Source: Novosphingobium sp.
GTDB taxonomy: Bacteria > Pseudomonadota > Alphaproteobacteria > Sphingomonadales > Sphingomonadaceae
NCBI GenBank assembly: GCA_020853995.1
Contig: JADYXV010000283.1
Location: 1-5,157 of the forward strand
DNA: 5,157 bases
Direction: 5' to 3'
Shown here: one piece after another, positions 1-5,157 of the stretch
How positions within the stretch are numbered: position 1 is the first letter of the stretch
Layout: every line of letters begins with the position of its first letter
The notes under the pieces: model-generated
What the model was told of the DNA's origin: nothing
Database searches by the model: none
Seen by the model: the letters and a program-made list of their open reading frames with translations, nothing else
Made by a program: the position numbers and the translations under genes

Positions 1-110
1 CTGTCTCCGAATTCGCCAAACTCGGCTCGGCCATCAGCCTTGCCCCCATCGTTGCCAACGAAACCCTTTATATCCTTGATGACGGCGGAAAAATCACCGC
101 GTTCCGTTAG
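1..110 (+). CDS. bamB: C-terminal end of a BamB-like beta-propeller protein (5' truncated)
   Basis: Only the final 35 codons are present, in the frame starting at base 3 and ending in TAG at 108-110. The peptide contains a SLAPIVANETLYILDDGG stretch and ends KITAFR. This is the typical last blade of PQQ-like beta-propellers, in which an APxVAxxTLY strand is followed by a D-D/x-G turn and a short strand at the C-terminus. In sphingomonads this ending best matches BamB, the outer-membrane lipoprotein that helps the BAM complex insert beta-barrel proteins. The signal peptide, lipobox and other blades lie outside the window, so another PQQ-repeat protein cannot be excluded. It has no evident functional link to the catabolic genes downstream; the next plus-strand gene starts about 100 bp away. 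Confidence 0.58.
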   Translation, partial: VSEFAKLGSAISLAPIVANETLYILDDGGKITAFR

Positions 111-123
111 GTTCTGATCCCAG

Positions 124-196
124 GCCCGCCCCGGTCACCATCGCCATATTGATGGTCGAACTCGCCTTTTCGCCAATTGCAGGGCAACGGGCGGGC
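124..196 (+). promoter_or_regulatory. Leader region upstream of the ligase, with possible nested RNA hairpins
   Basis: The gap between the bamB-like stop and the ligase start contains two complementary pairs. GCCCGCCC at 124-131 is complementary to GGGCGGGC at 189-196. Inside that, ACCATC at 137-142 is complementary to GATGGT at 151-156, with an 8-nt loop. The right arm of the outer pair lies just upstream of the G-rich tract (197-210) that precedes the ATG at 212, so folding could affect ribosome access. Alternatively the inner hairpin, followed by CCTTTT near 169, could be a weak terminator for the bamB-like gene. I could not identify a convincing -35/-10 pair. GC-rich complementarity is common by chance in DNA of this composition, so the functional reading is weak. 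Confidence 0.25.
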
Positions 197-211
197 GGGG
201 GACAGGGGGGT

Positions 212-1837
212 ATGATCAAAGATACTGCAAAACCTTGGGACTGGCTCCCGATTCCGGCACCGCATCAACTGGCTTTCGCGCGTGATGGCGTTTGGGGGAT
301 GAAGACGGTGGCCGACATGGCGCGTGAACGGGCGGAGCAAGCGCCTGATTTCGTGTGCTTTATCGATGGCGAAGGCAGCTATACTTTTGCGCAAGTGCTG
401 GCCCAGGCGCAAAGCCTGGCCGCAGCGCTGCATGCGCGAGGGCTTGGCGCGGGCGATGTGATCGCGTTTCAGGTGCCGAACTGGCGCGAGGCGGCGGTGA
501 TCAATCTGGCAGCGGTCATCGGCGGGATGATCGTCAACCCGATTGTGCCGATCTATCGCGATGCCGAAATGCTGATGATGCTGGGCGATTGTCGCGCCAA
601 GGCCATCTTTGTGCCGCAGGAATGGCGGCGCTTGGACTATGCTGCAATGGCGGGCCGTTGCCGTGATGCGCTGCCCGATCTTGAATATGTTTTCACCGTG
701 CGGGGTGATGGTCCGGATGATTTTGCGGCCTTGGTGGCTGCGGGCGCAGAGACCGCTTTTGCCGCACCTTTTGTGGACCCGATGGGTGTAAAGATGGTGC
801 TTTACACATCGGGCACCACCGGACGGCCCAAGGGCGTGCTGCACAGCCATTGCACATTGGCGCACATCGTGGCGCAAAGCGGACGGCACTGGGGCATGAA
901 GGCAGGCGAGGCAACGTTGATGCCTTCGCCGGTCACCCATGTTTCGGGGTATGCCAACGGGCTGGAAGCGCCATTCATTTGCGGCATCCGGTCAGTGCTG
1001 ATGGAAGCGTGGAATGCCGATGCGGCGCTGGCATTGATAGACCGGCACAGTTGTGTGGGCACCGTGGCGGCAACGCCTTTTCTGGTGGAACTGGCAGCAG
1101 CCGCGCGCGCGGCGGGCAATGGCTTGCCCACGTTCCGCTTCTTTGCCTGTGGCGGGGCGGCGGTTCCGGCTGATCTGATTCCCGCAGCCAATGCCGCGTT
1201 TGAAAACGCGCGCGCTTTCCGTGTGTTCGGTGCTTCCGAAGTGCCGCTGGTATCGTTCGGATGGCCGCAGGACGAACGCCTTGCCGCAACGACCGATGGC
1301 GAAGTGGTGGATTACGACGTGCGGATTGTGGACCATGATGACCATGATCTGCCGCGCGGGGCCGAGGGCGAAATTCTGGCGCGTGGGCCGGGGATGATGA
1401 TGGGCTATGCCGATCAGGCGCAGACCGCCGAGGCGATTACGCCCGATGGCTATTTCCGGACAGGCGATCTGGGCGTGCTGTCCGCCGATGGCGCGATTAC
1501 CATCACCGGACGCAAGAAGGACCTGATCATCCGTGGCGGCGAGAATATCTCGGCCAAGGAGATCGAGGATGTGCTGCACAGCCACCCCGCTGTGCGCGAA
1601 GCCGCGGTTGTGGCCATGCCGCATGACCGGCTGGGCGAGGGCGTGTGCGCCTACGTTATCTTGTGCGGCGATGCCGATGCAGCCGCGCTGGCCGCACATG
1701 TGGGCGCATCGGGCATGGCCAAACAGAAGATCCCCGAACGCTTCGAGATAGTCGACGATTTCCCGCGCACTGCCAGCGGCAAAGTGCGCAAGGACCAGTT
1801 GCGCGCTGCAATCAAGGATCTGCTGGCAGCGGGATGA
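212..1837 (+). CDS. AMP-forming acyl-CoA synthetase (cyclohexanecarboxylate/short-chain acyl-CoA ligase type)
   Basis: This is a 541-aa member of the ANL adenylate-forming superfamily. It activates a carboxylic acid with ATP to an acyl-AMP and then transfers the acyl group to CoA. Visible motifs, counted from the ATG at 212: the P-loop YTSGTTGRPKG at 198-208, HVSG around His243, FGASE at 339-343 (replacing the common YGxTE), YFRTGDLG at 414-421 with the ribose-binding Asp419, the hinge GRKKD at 433-437, RGGENIS at 441-447, and PRTASGK with catalytic Lys524. The NPIVPIYRDAE segment near residue 109 resembles the AliA/FadK/CaiC clade, which suggests a short, branched or alicyclic acid, but the substrate is unassigned. 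In-frame upstream starts exist (TTG 149, ATG 152); they would add a low-complexity Gly/Ala tail unlike the family, so ATG 212 is preferred, although its G-rich Shine-Dalgarno sits unusually close. ATG 299 would remove the conserved WDWLPIP region. The gene converges on the flavoenzyme gene. Confidence 0.9.
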   Translation: MIKDTAKPWDWLPIPAPHQLAFARDGVWGMKTVADMARERAEQAPDFVCFIDGEGSYTFAQVLAQAQSLAAALHARGLGAGDVIAFQVPNWREAAVINLAAVIGGMIVNPIVPIYRDAEMLMMLGDCRAKAIFVPQEWRRLDYAAMAGRCRDALPDLEYVFTVRGDGPDDFAALVAAGAETAFAAPFVDPMGVKMVLYTSGTTGRPKGVLHSHCTLAHIVAQSGRHWGMKAGEATLMPSPVTHVSGYANGLEAPFICGIRSVLMEAWNADAALALIDRHSCVGTVAATPFLVELAAAARAAGNGLPTFRFFACGGAAVPADLIPAANAAFENARAFRVFGASEVPLVSFGWPQDERLAATTDGEVVDYDVRIVDHDDHDLPRGAEGEILARGPGMMMGYADQAQTAEAITPDGYFRTGDLGVLSADGAITITGRKKDLIIRGGENISAKEIEDVLHSHPAVREAAVVAMPHDRLGEGVCAYVILCGDADAAALAAHVGASGMAKQKIPERFEIVDDFPRTASGKVRKDQLRAAIKDLLAAG

Positions 1838-1866
1838 AGCGGCGGTTCAGCCCCGAACCGCCGCTT
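1837..1866. terminator. Perfect 12-bp inverted repeat between convergent genes, probable bidirectional terminator
   Basis: AAGCGGCGGTTC at 1837-1848 is exactly complementary to GAACCGCCGCTT at 1855-1866, with a 6-nt loop (AGCCCC). The left arm begins at the last base of the ligase TGA. The right arm ends 13 bp before the stop of the minus-strand flavoenzyme gene, so one hairpin serves the 3' ends of both genes. The stem is strongly GC-rich. The downstream U run is poor on both strands (TTTACC on plus, TTCATC on minus), so it may terminate inefficiently or mainly protect the mRNA 3' ends. The position exactly between convergent genes is the strongest evidence for function. Confidence 0.7.
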
Positions 1867-1879
1867 TACCGCGTATTTG

Positions 1880-3355
1880 TCAGCCCCAGTTTGCCCCGGC
1901 GGCGTGGCGCCCGGCACGACGGCCGAAATAGCTGCCCGGCCCGAGGCTGAGGCCGCTGGCGTAAGCTTTGCCCGTGCGCGGGATGTGTGCAGCGCTTGCC
2001 CCGACGACATAGAGACCGCCGATGATGTTGGAATGCAGGTCCAGCGCGCGGCCCAGCGCGTCTGTCTTGATCCCGCCCAGCGTGATGAACAGGTAGTGCG
2101 ATTTGTCAAAGCTGATGTCGAAGGCGGCATATGGCCCCTGATCAAGTGGCTTGATCCAGTCAGGGTGCTTGTGAAAGCGCGAATCCTGTCCCTTGGCGGC
2201 ATCGGCATTGTAAGTGCGCATGGTTTGCACCAGTGATCCGGCGGGCAGGCCAAGGCCCGCTTCCATTTCCTCGACCGTTTCCCAGCCATCGACCAGCGTG
2301 TGCTTGGCCAGCGGGTTTTCGGGATAGGCAAAGATTTCGCTGTCAACGATCAGGTATGCCGCCTGCCCCGGTTGCTCCATCACGAAGTTGCCAAGGCGGC
2401 CGTGATAGACATCCTCGCTGACAAAGCGTTCGCCGTTGCGGTTGACGACGATGCCCTTGATCAGCTGGCCGGGCGGATAGATTGACGCGGTGGGGATCAC
2501 CCCGTCCATCGCCACGGCATGTGCGCCCGCCGAAAGGCCAAGGCGCACGCCCGCGCCGTCGTTGCTGGGTATGCCGAGCGGTTCGCTGGTATCGGTCAAA
2601 AGCGGCAAATGCTGCTTGATCAGCGGTTCGCACATGTTGTGGCTGCCACAAGCGACGATTACACCGCGCCGCGCCTTGATGAACAGTTCCGCGCCCGGTT
2701 GCTTCACCTTGACGCCGATCACCCTGCCATCAGCCTCGTCCTGCACCAGTGCGATGACCGCGCTGTCGTAAATGGCGGCAATGCCTTCGGCCTCACAGCG
2801 TTCCAGCAGCGGCTTCATGCCTGCCGAACCGGCATTTTCGCCCACGCCTGCAACTTTGTGGCCACGCGGGGCGGGACGGGCGGCTTCGCGATAAGGCCAC
2901 GCCTTTTCGTTACCGGTCCACATCAGACACGTGGTGTCTTCCAGCCACACCGCTTTGCCGGGGAAGTACGTGCGTTCGAACGGGACGCCTTGCGCCTCAA
3001 GCCAATCGAAGTGGTCCTTGCAGTCGTGAGCGAAGGCGATCGCGGCATTGGGATCAAGCGGATCGCAGCTGGCCAGCAGGAAGGCGGCGAGCTGTTCGGC
3101 ATCATCGTCATAGCCTGCGGCCTGTTGCACGGCGGTGCCACCGCCCAGATACCAGATGCCCGATGACAGCGCGCTCGCGCCACCGCCGCCTGAGGCGCGT
3201 TCAATGATCAGCACTTTCGCGCCTGCGCGATGGGCCTCAAGCGCGGCACAAGTGCCGGCAGCCCCTTGGCCTGCGACAACAACGTCAACTTCCTCGTCCC
3301 ATTGCGCAACATCGGCGGGGCGGATCACGGCCGGAACATCAGCATTGTGCGTCAT
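1880..3355 (-). CDS. FAD-dependent oxidoreductase, 3-ketosteroid dehydrogenase/fumarate reductase-like
   Basis: This 491-aa flavoprotein opens with a Rossmann fold, VDVVVAGQGAAG, whose GxGxxG lies at residues 29-34; the acidic Glu52 ends the second strand and should bind the FAD ribose. GGGGASALSSGIWYLGGG (56-73) matches the FAD-contacting segment of the 3-ketosteroid dehydrogenase/flavocytochrome c superfamily. The C-terminus carries the second FAD-binding element, GGLYVVG at 446-452 and YASGLSLGPG at 465-474. Family enzymes add or remove hydrogen across a C-C bond next to a ketone. The YPGxG signature of true 3-ketosteroid 1-dehydrogenases is absent (YASG instead), so dehydrogenase versus enone reductase is open. 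No signal peptide is seen, so it is probably cytoplasmic. ATG 3355 is preferred: GGGGAAGGGG lies 8 nt upstream inside the preceding SDR gene, whose stop is 5 bp away. A GTG at 3364, overlapping that stop, is an alternative. The frame stays open to 3472, but that stretch is the tail of the SDR gene. Confidence 0.9.
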   Translation of the reverse strand: MTHNADVPAVIRPADVAQWDEEVDVVVAGQGAAGTCAALEAHRAGAKVLIIERASGGGGASALSSGIWYLGGGTAVQQAAGYDDDAEQLAAFLLASCDPLDPNAAIAFAHDCKDHFDWLEAQGVPFERTYFPGKAVWLEDTTCLMWTGNEKAWPYREAARPAPRGHKVAGVGENAGSAGMKPLLERCEAEGIAAIYDSAVIALVQDEADGRVIGVKVKQPGAELFIKARRGVIVACGSHNMCEPLIKQHLPLLTDTSEPLGIPSNDGAGVRLGLSAGAHAVAMDGVIPTASIYPPGQLIKGIVVNRNGERFVSEDVYHGRLGNFVMEQPGQAAYLIVDSEIFAYPENPLAKHTLVDGWETVEEMEAGLGLPAGSLVQTMRTYNADAAKGQDSRFHKHPDWIKPLDQGPYAAFDISFDKSHYLFITLGGIKTDALGRALDLHSNIIGGLYVVGASAAHIPRTGKAYASGLSLGPGSYFGRRAGRHAAGANWG

Positions 3356-3360
3356 CAGTT

Positions 3361-4167
3361 TCACCCCTTCCCCGTCGCCTTTGCCACGCTGGCGCTGATT
3401 TCCTCGCGCGTCGGGTTGCGGCGCAGGGTGAGGCCGCCGTTCACTTGCAGGTTTTCGCCGGTCATGAAGCATTCGTCGCTGGCAAGGAATGCCACGGCGG
3501 CAGCGACATCTTCGGACGTGCCCCAGCGGCCAAGCGGATAGCTGTTGCGGAAGCTTTCAAACAGGCCGGGGACGCCCTTGGCAGCTTCATTCATCGGGGT
3601 GTCTGTCAGGCCGGGTGAGATCGAGTTGGCGCGGATGCCTTCGCTGCCGAATTCATGCGCGATGCAGCGCACGATGTGATCGGTGCCCGCTTTGGTGCCC
3701 ATGTAAATGGCGTGATCGTTCAGCATGATCGTGGCGGTGGCCGAACTGATGGTGATCAGCGATCCGCCGCGTCCGCCAAGTGACGTGGCCATTTTGCGGA
3801 CCATCGCCTGAAAGAACTGGTGCGGGCCGACCAATTGCAGCGCGGTCATCGCGTCCAGCTCTTCACGCGTCACATCAAGAAACGGTTTGAGCAGTCCCCA
3901 CCCGGTGGCGTTGATGGCAATGTCGATCCCGCCCATTTGCGTTGCTGCGGTATCGGCAAGCGCGTTGACGCTGGCCTCGTCGGTAATGTCGCACGGTGTC
4001 CACAAGCAGCCGGTGGCGGCGGCAAAATCGGCCAGCACGCTTTCCTTTCGGCCTGCGACCAAGACGGTTGCGCCTTCATCCATCAGGCGCCGGGCGATGA
4101 CCTGTCCCATGTTTCCTGCGCTGCTTGCGCCAAGCACTACGGCGGTCTTGCCATCCAGACGTTTCAT
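3361..4167 (-). CDS. Short-chain dehydrogenase/reductase (SDR), first gene of the minus-strand operon
   Basis: This 268-aa classical-type SDR is a cytosolic NAD(P)-dependent alcohol/ketone oxidoreductase. The N-terminal nucleotide-binding loop is GASSAGNMG (13-21), an expanded variant of TGxxxGxG. Arg40 after the second strand, with no Asp there, suggests NADP(H) preference. D60 (CDIT) and NATG (86-89, for NNAG) follow. The catalytic residues are Ser142, Tyr155 and Lys159 (YMGTK), with the usual 13-residue Ser-Tyr spacing. The SPG motif is at 184-186 and the last strand ends in NGG. The helix-alpha-4 position that normally holds the fourth catalytic residue, Asn, reads LQLVG, so Gln111 seems to replace it. 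A tail of about 20 residues extends beyond the NGG strand. The start ATG 4167 has GGGAG 7 nt upstream. The flavoenzyme gene follows after 5 bp, so the two are almost certainly co-transcribed and may act on the same intermediate. Substrate unknown. Confidence 0.92.
   Translation of the reverse strand: MKRLDGKTAVVLGASSAGNMGQVIARRLMDEGATVLVAGRKESVLADFAAATGCLWTPCDITDEASVNALADTAATQMGGIDIAINATGWGLLKPFLDVTREELDAMTALQLVGPHQFFQAMVRKMATSLGGRGGSLITISSATATIMLNDHAIYMGTKAGTDHIVRCIAHEFGSEGIRANSISPGLTDTPMNEAAKGVPGLFESFRNSYPLGRWGTSEDVAAAVAFLASDECFMTGENLQVNGGLTLRRNPTREEISASVAKATGKG
3364..3373 (-). promoter_or_regulatory. Ribosome binding site of the flavoenzyme gene, inside the SDR 3' end
   Basis: Read on the minus strand, this is GGGGAAGGGG, 8 nt before the ATG at 3355. 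It lies in the last codons of the upstream SDR gene, whose TGA occupies 3363-3361. The arrangement supports translational coupling and decides the start of the flavoenzyme: ATG 3355 has good spacing, whereas the overlapping GTG at 3364 would have none. Confidence 0.6.
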
Positions 4168-4189
4168 CCTGCATCTCCCGATTTGCGTT

Positions 4190-4204
4190 TGTTATATGCT
4201 AACA
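4190..4204. repeat. Candidate operator palindrome TGTTA-N5-TAACA
   Basis: TGTTA at 4190-4194 and TAACA at 4200-4204 form a perfect 5-bp inverted repeat around TATGC. It overlaps the possible minus-strand -10 hexamer and sits 22 bp upstream of the SDR start at 4167. Its size suits a dimeric TetR/MarR-type repressor. A second inverted pair, CCCGAT at 4177-4182 and ATCGGG at 4204-4209, flanks it but is centred 4 bp away. The arms are short enough to arise by chance. Confidence 0.33.
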
Positions 4205-4295
4205 TCGGGCACGCAATCGCCATTCCTGTTCAAAAGGGGAGTAGTTGCGCTGCCGTGCCGCCTTCATGGAAGGTGGCAACGAATTTTCGGGATTT

Positions 4296-4301
4296 GAGGA
4301 G
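4296..4301 (+). promoter_or_regulatory. Strong Shine-Dalgarno of the plus-strand SDR gene
   Basis: GAGGAG sits 8 nt before the ATG at 4310. It fixes that start and suggests efficient translation of the first gene in the plus-strand operon. Confidence 0.75.
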
Positions 4302-4309
4302 CAAAGCGC

Positions 4310-5071
4310 ATGGATCTGGGTCTTAAAGGCAAGAAGGTTATCCTGACCGGCGGCAGCCGGGGCATCGGCCGTGCAACGCTGGAAATTCTTGCGGCAGAAG
4401 GCGCAGACGTTGCGTTTTGTTCACGCAATGCCGAACAGGTTGCCGAAGCAGCGGCATCATTTGGCAAGCACGGCGGTAAAGTGTTCGGCTCGGCCTTCGA
4501 CATGGATTCAGGCCCTGACGCATACCGTGCCTGGTTATCGGATGCTGCCGAAAAGCTGGGTGGCTGCGATATCTTCATCCCGATGATTTCGACTTCGGGA
4601 TCGGGCCAGACCGGCGATTGGCAAAAGGGCCTTGATCACGACATCATGGGATCGGTCATCGGCGTCGAGGTGCTGGAACCGTTCCTTGAAAAGTCTGAAG
4701 ATGGATCGATTGTCATTCTTTCGTCTACCGCAGGGCTGGAAACCTTCATCGTGCCGCAGGGCTACAATGCTTTGAAGGGCGCGTTGATCGTTTATGCTGG
4801 CCAGCTCAGCCAGGCACTTGGCCCCAAGGGCATTCGCGTAAATGCGGTTTCGCCCGGCCCGATCAAGTTTACCGGCGGCAGCTGGGACGTGATTGAAGGT
4901 GCGGCTCCAGAATTGTATAAATCCGTTGAATCAGGCTTCGCTCTGGGCCGTTTTGGCACACCGGATGACGTGGCAAAGGCTGTGGTCTTCCTTGCCAGCC
5001 CGGCTTCAATATATACGACGGGCACCAATCTGGTTGTGGATGGCGGATTCACCAAGCGCGTGCAGTTCTAA
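4310..5071 (+). CDS. Short-chain dehydrogenase/reductase (SDR), first gene of the plus-strand operon
   Basis: This 253-aa classical SDR is of normal family length. It has a canonical TGGSRGIG cofactor loop (13-20); Arg17 together with Ser38-Arg39 after the second strand points to NADP(H). The catalytic residues are Ser139, Tyr152 and Lys156 (YNALK), 13 residues apart as expected. SPG is at 181-183 and VDGG ends the last strand. Two features depart from the FabG-like pattern. The NNAG motif is replaced by IPMISTSGSG around 90-99. The alpha-4 Asn aligns with Asp111 (DIMGSV). These suggest a divergent SDR subfamily rather than a fatty-acid-synthesis FabG. The protein is cytosolic, with no signal or membrane segment. 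Codon use appears somewhat less GC-biased than in the ligase (for example several GTT, CTT and TTT codons), judged by eye. The VOC gene starts 3 bp after the stop, so the pair forms an operon. The oxidoreductase role is secure; the substrate is unknown. Confidence 0.93.
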   Translation: MDLGLKGKKVILTGGSRGIGRATLEILAAEGADVAFCSRNAEQVAEAAASFGKHGGKVFGSAFDMDSGPDAYRAWLSDAAEKLGGCDIFIPMISTSGSGQTGDWQKGLDHDIMGSVIGVEVLEPFLEKSEDGSIVILSSTAGLETFIVPQGYNALKGALIVYAGQLSQALGPKGIRVNAVSPGPIKFTGGSWDVIEGAAPELYKSVESGFALGRFGTPDDVAKAVVFLASPASIYTTGTNLVVDGGFTKRVQF

Positions 5072-5074
5072 GAT

Positions 5075-5157
5075 ATGAGCATCGGGGCCGGAAAAATGGG
5101 TGCGGTGGCAATCCAGCACATCGGCGTTTCCGTCCCCGATCTTGCAAAAGCGCGCGA
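5075..5157 (+). CDS. VOC-family (glyoxalase/extradiol dioxygenase-like) protein, 3' truncated by the window end
   Basis: Twenty-seven complete codons are visible from ATG 5075, which lies 3 bp after the preceding SDR stop. The segment VAIQHIGVSVPDLAKAR is the classic first beta-strand and turn of the vicinal oxygen chelate fold, xxHIGxxVPDLxxA, with His15 as the expected first metal ligand. Families with this start include methylmalonyl-CoA epimerase, glyoxalase I, extradiol ring-cleavage dioxygenases and fosfomycin/bleomycin-resistance-type proteins; 27 residues cannot separate them. ATG 5096 (residue 8) is an alternative start with a GGGG tract about 9 nt upstream and would leave a shorter leader before the fold. 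The tight spacing implies co-transcription with the SDR and a role in the same pathway. Confidence 0.68.
   Translation, partial: MSIGAGKMGAVAIQHIGVSVPDLAKAR

Larger units (their letters stand above)
4168..4309. promoter_or_regulatory. Divergent intergenic region controlling both SDR operons
   Basis: This 142-bp gap separates the minus-strand SDR/flavoenzyme pair from the plus-strand SDR/VOC pair, so it must hold both promoters if both are transcribed from here. It is locally more AT-rich than the flanking genes around 4181-4204. A TATAAC hexamer on the minus strand (4196-4191) could be a -10 element, but its best -35 candidate (TTGCGT, 4216-4211) is only 14 bp away. I found no convincing plus-strand sigma-70 pair. 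A small palindrome lies inside the AT-rich stretch. The layout suggests coordinated control by one regulator, which is not encoded in the window. Confidence 0.5.

Noticed and set aside
149..211. Upstream TTG 149 or ATG 152 as the ligase start
   Set aside because: It adds a Gly/Ala-rich stretch that does not resemble ligase N-termini. ATG 212 begins at a plausible family N-terminus.
107..940. 277-aa open frame on the minus strand opposite the ligase N-terminal half
   Set aside because: Low-complexity His/Arg-rich translation with no recognisable motif, lying antisense to a clearly conserved adenylate-forming domain. It is a by-product of high GC content.
992..1699. 235-aa open frame on the minus strand within the ligase
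   Set aside because: Antisense to the conserved ligase motifs. Its composition is a mirror of the ligase codons and no domain is visible.
1651..2346. 231-aa minus-strand frame spanning the convergent junction
   Set aside because: It is out of frame with the flavoenzyme and runs through the terminator hairpin and the ligase C-terminus. The residues that look meaningful only mirror the real genes.
2519..3166. 215-aa open frame on the plus strand opposite the flavoenzyme
   Set aside because: Antisense shadow of a well-supported FAD protein, with no motif and no plausible ribosome binding site.
3356..3472. 39-residue N-terminal extension of the flavoenzyme
   Set aside because: It is basic, low-complexity and lies wholly within the SDR C-terminal coding region. 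ATG 3355 has a good ribosome binding site and begins just before the Rossmann strand.
4177..4209. CCCGAT/ATCGGG inverted pair as a riboswitch or attenuator
   Set aside because: Six-base arms 21 bases apart with no further stem and no known aptamer core. It is too weak to call as an RNA element.
3820..4326. 168-aa open frame on the plus strand crossing the divergent promoter region
   Set aside because: It runs antisense through the SDR catalytic core and then overlaps the strong Shine-Dalgarno and start of the plus-strand SDR. The peptide has no family features.

Overview
The window is GC-rich, densely coding, and rich in GCG/CGC and GGC codons. It looks like an alphaproteobacterial chromosome, most plausibly a sphingomonad such as Novosphingobium. 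That assignment is inferred from the style of the proteins and from a BamB-like C-terminus at the left edge; nothing in the sequence proves it.

Layout, left to right: (1) the last 35 codons of a probable bamB beta-propeller gene (+). (2) A 101-bp gap with possible RNA secondary structure. (3) A complete AMP-forming acyl-CoA ligase (+) of the cyclohexanecarboxylate/short-chain type. (4) A perfect 12-bp inverted repeat that starts in the ligase stop codon and lies between two convergent genes, a likely bidirectional terminator. (5) A minus-strand pair, read right to left: an SDR oxidoreductase followed 5 bp later by an FAD-dependent oxidoreductase of the 3-ketosteroid dehydrogenase/fumarate reductase superfamily. 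(6) A 142-bp divergent intergenic region with a small palindrome. (7) A plus-strand pair: a second SDR, then, 3 bp after its stop, the start of a VOC (glyoxalase/dioxygenase) protein cut off by the window end.

Together the genes look like part of a catabolic cluster. The ligase would activate a carboxylic acid as a CoA thioester, the flavoenzyme would desaturate or reduce a ring or enone, the two SDRs would interconvert alcohols and ketones, and a VOC protein follows. Alicyclic acids, terpenoids or steroid side-chain/ring fragments are the natural candidate substrates, but none can be assigned from sequence alone. Both SDRs keep the Ser-Tyr-Lys catalytic triad but appear to lack the usual helix-alpha-4 Asn. 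The flavoenzyme lacks the YPGxG-type C-terminal motif of true 3-ketosteroid 1-dehydrogenases. These are the main reasons to think the chemistry is not the textbook version. I see no mobile element, CRISPR array, tRNA or rRNA, and no gene-free stretch above 300 bp.
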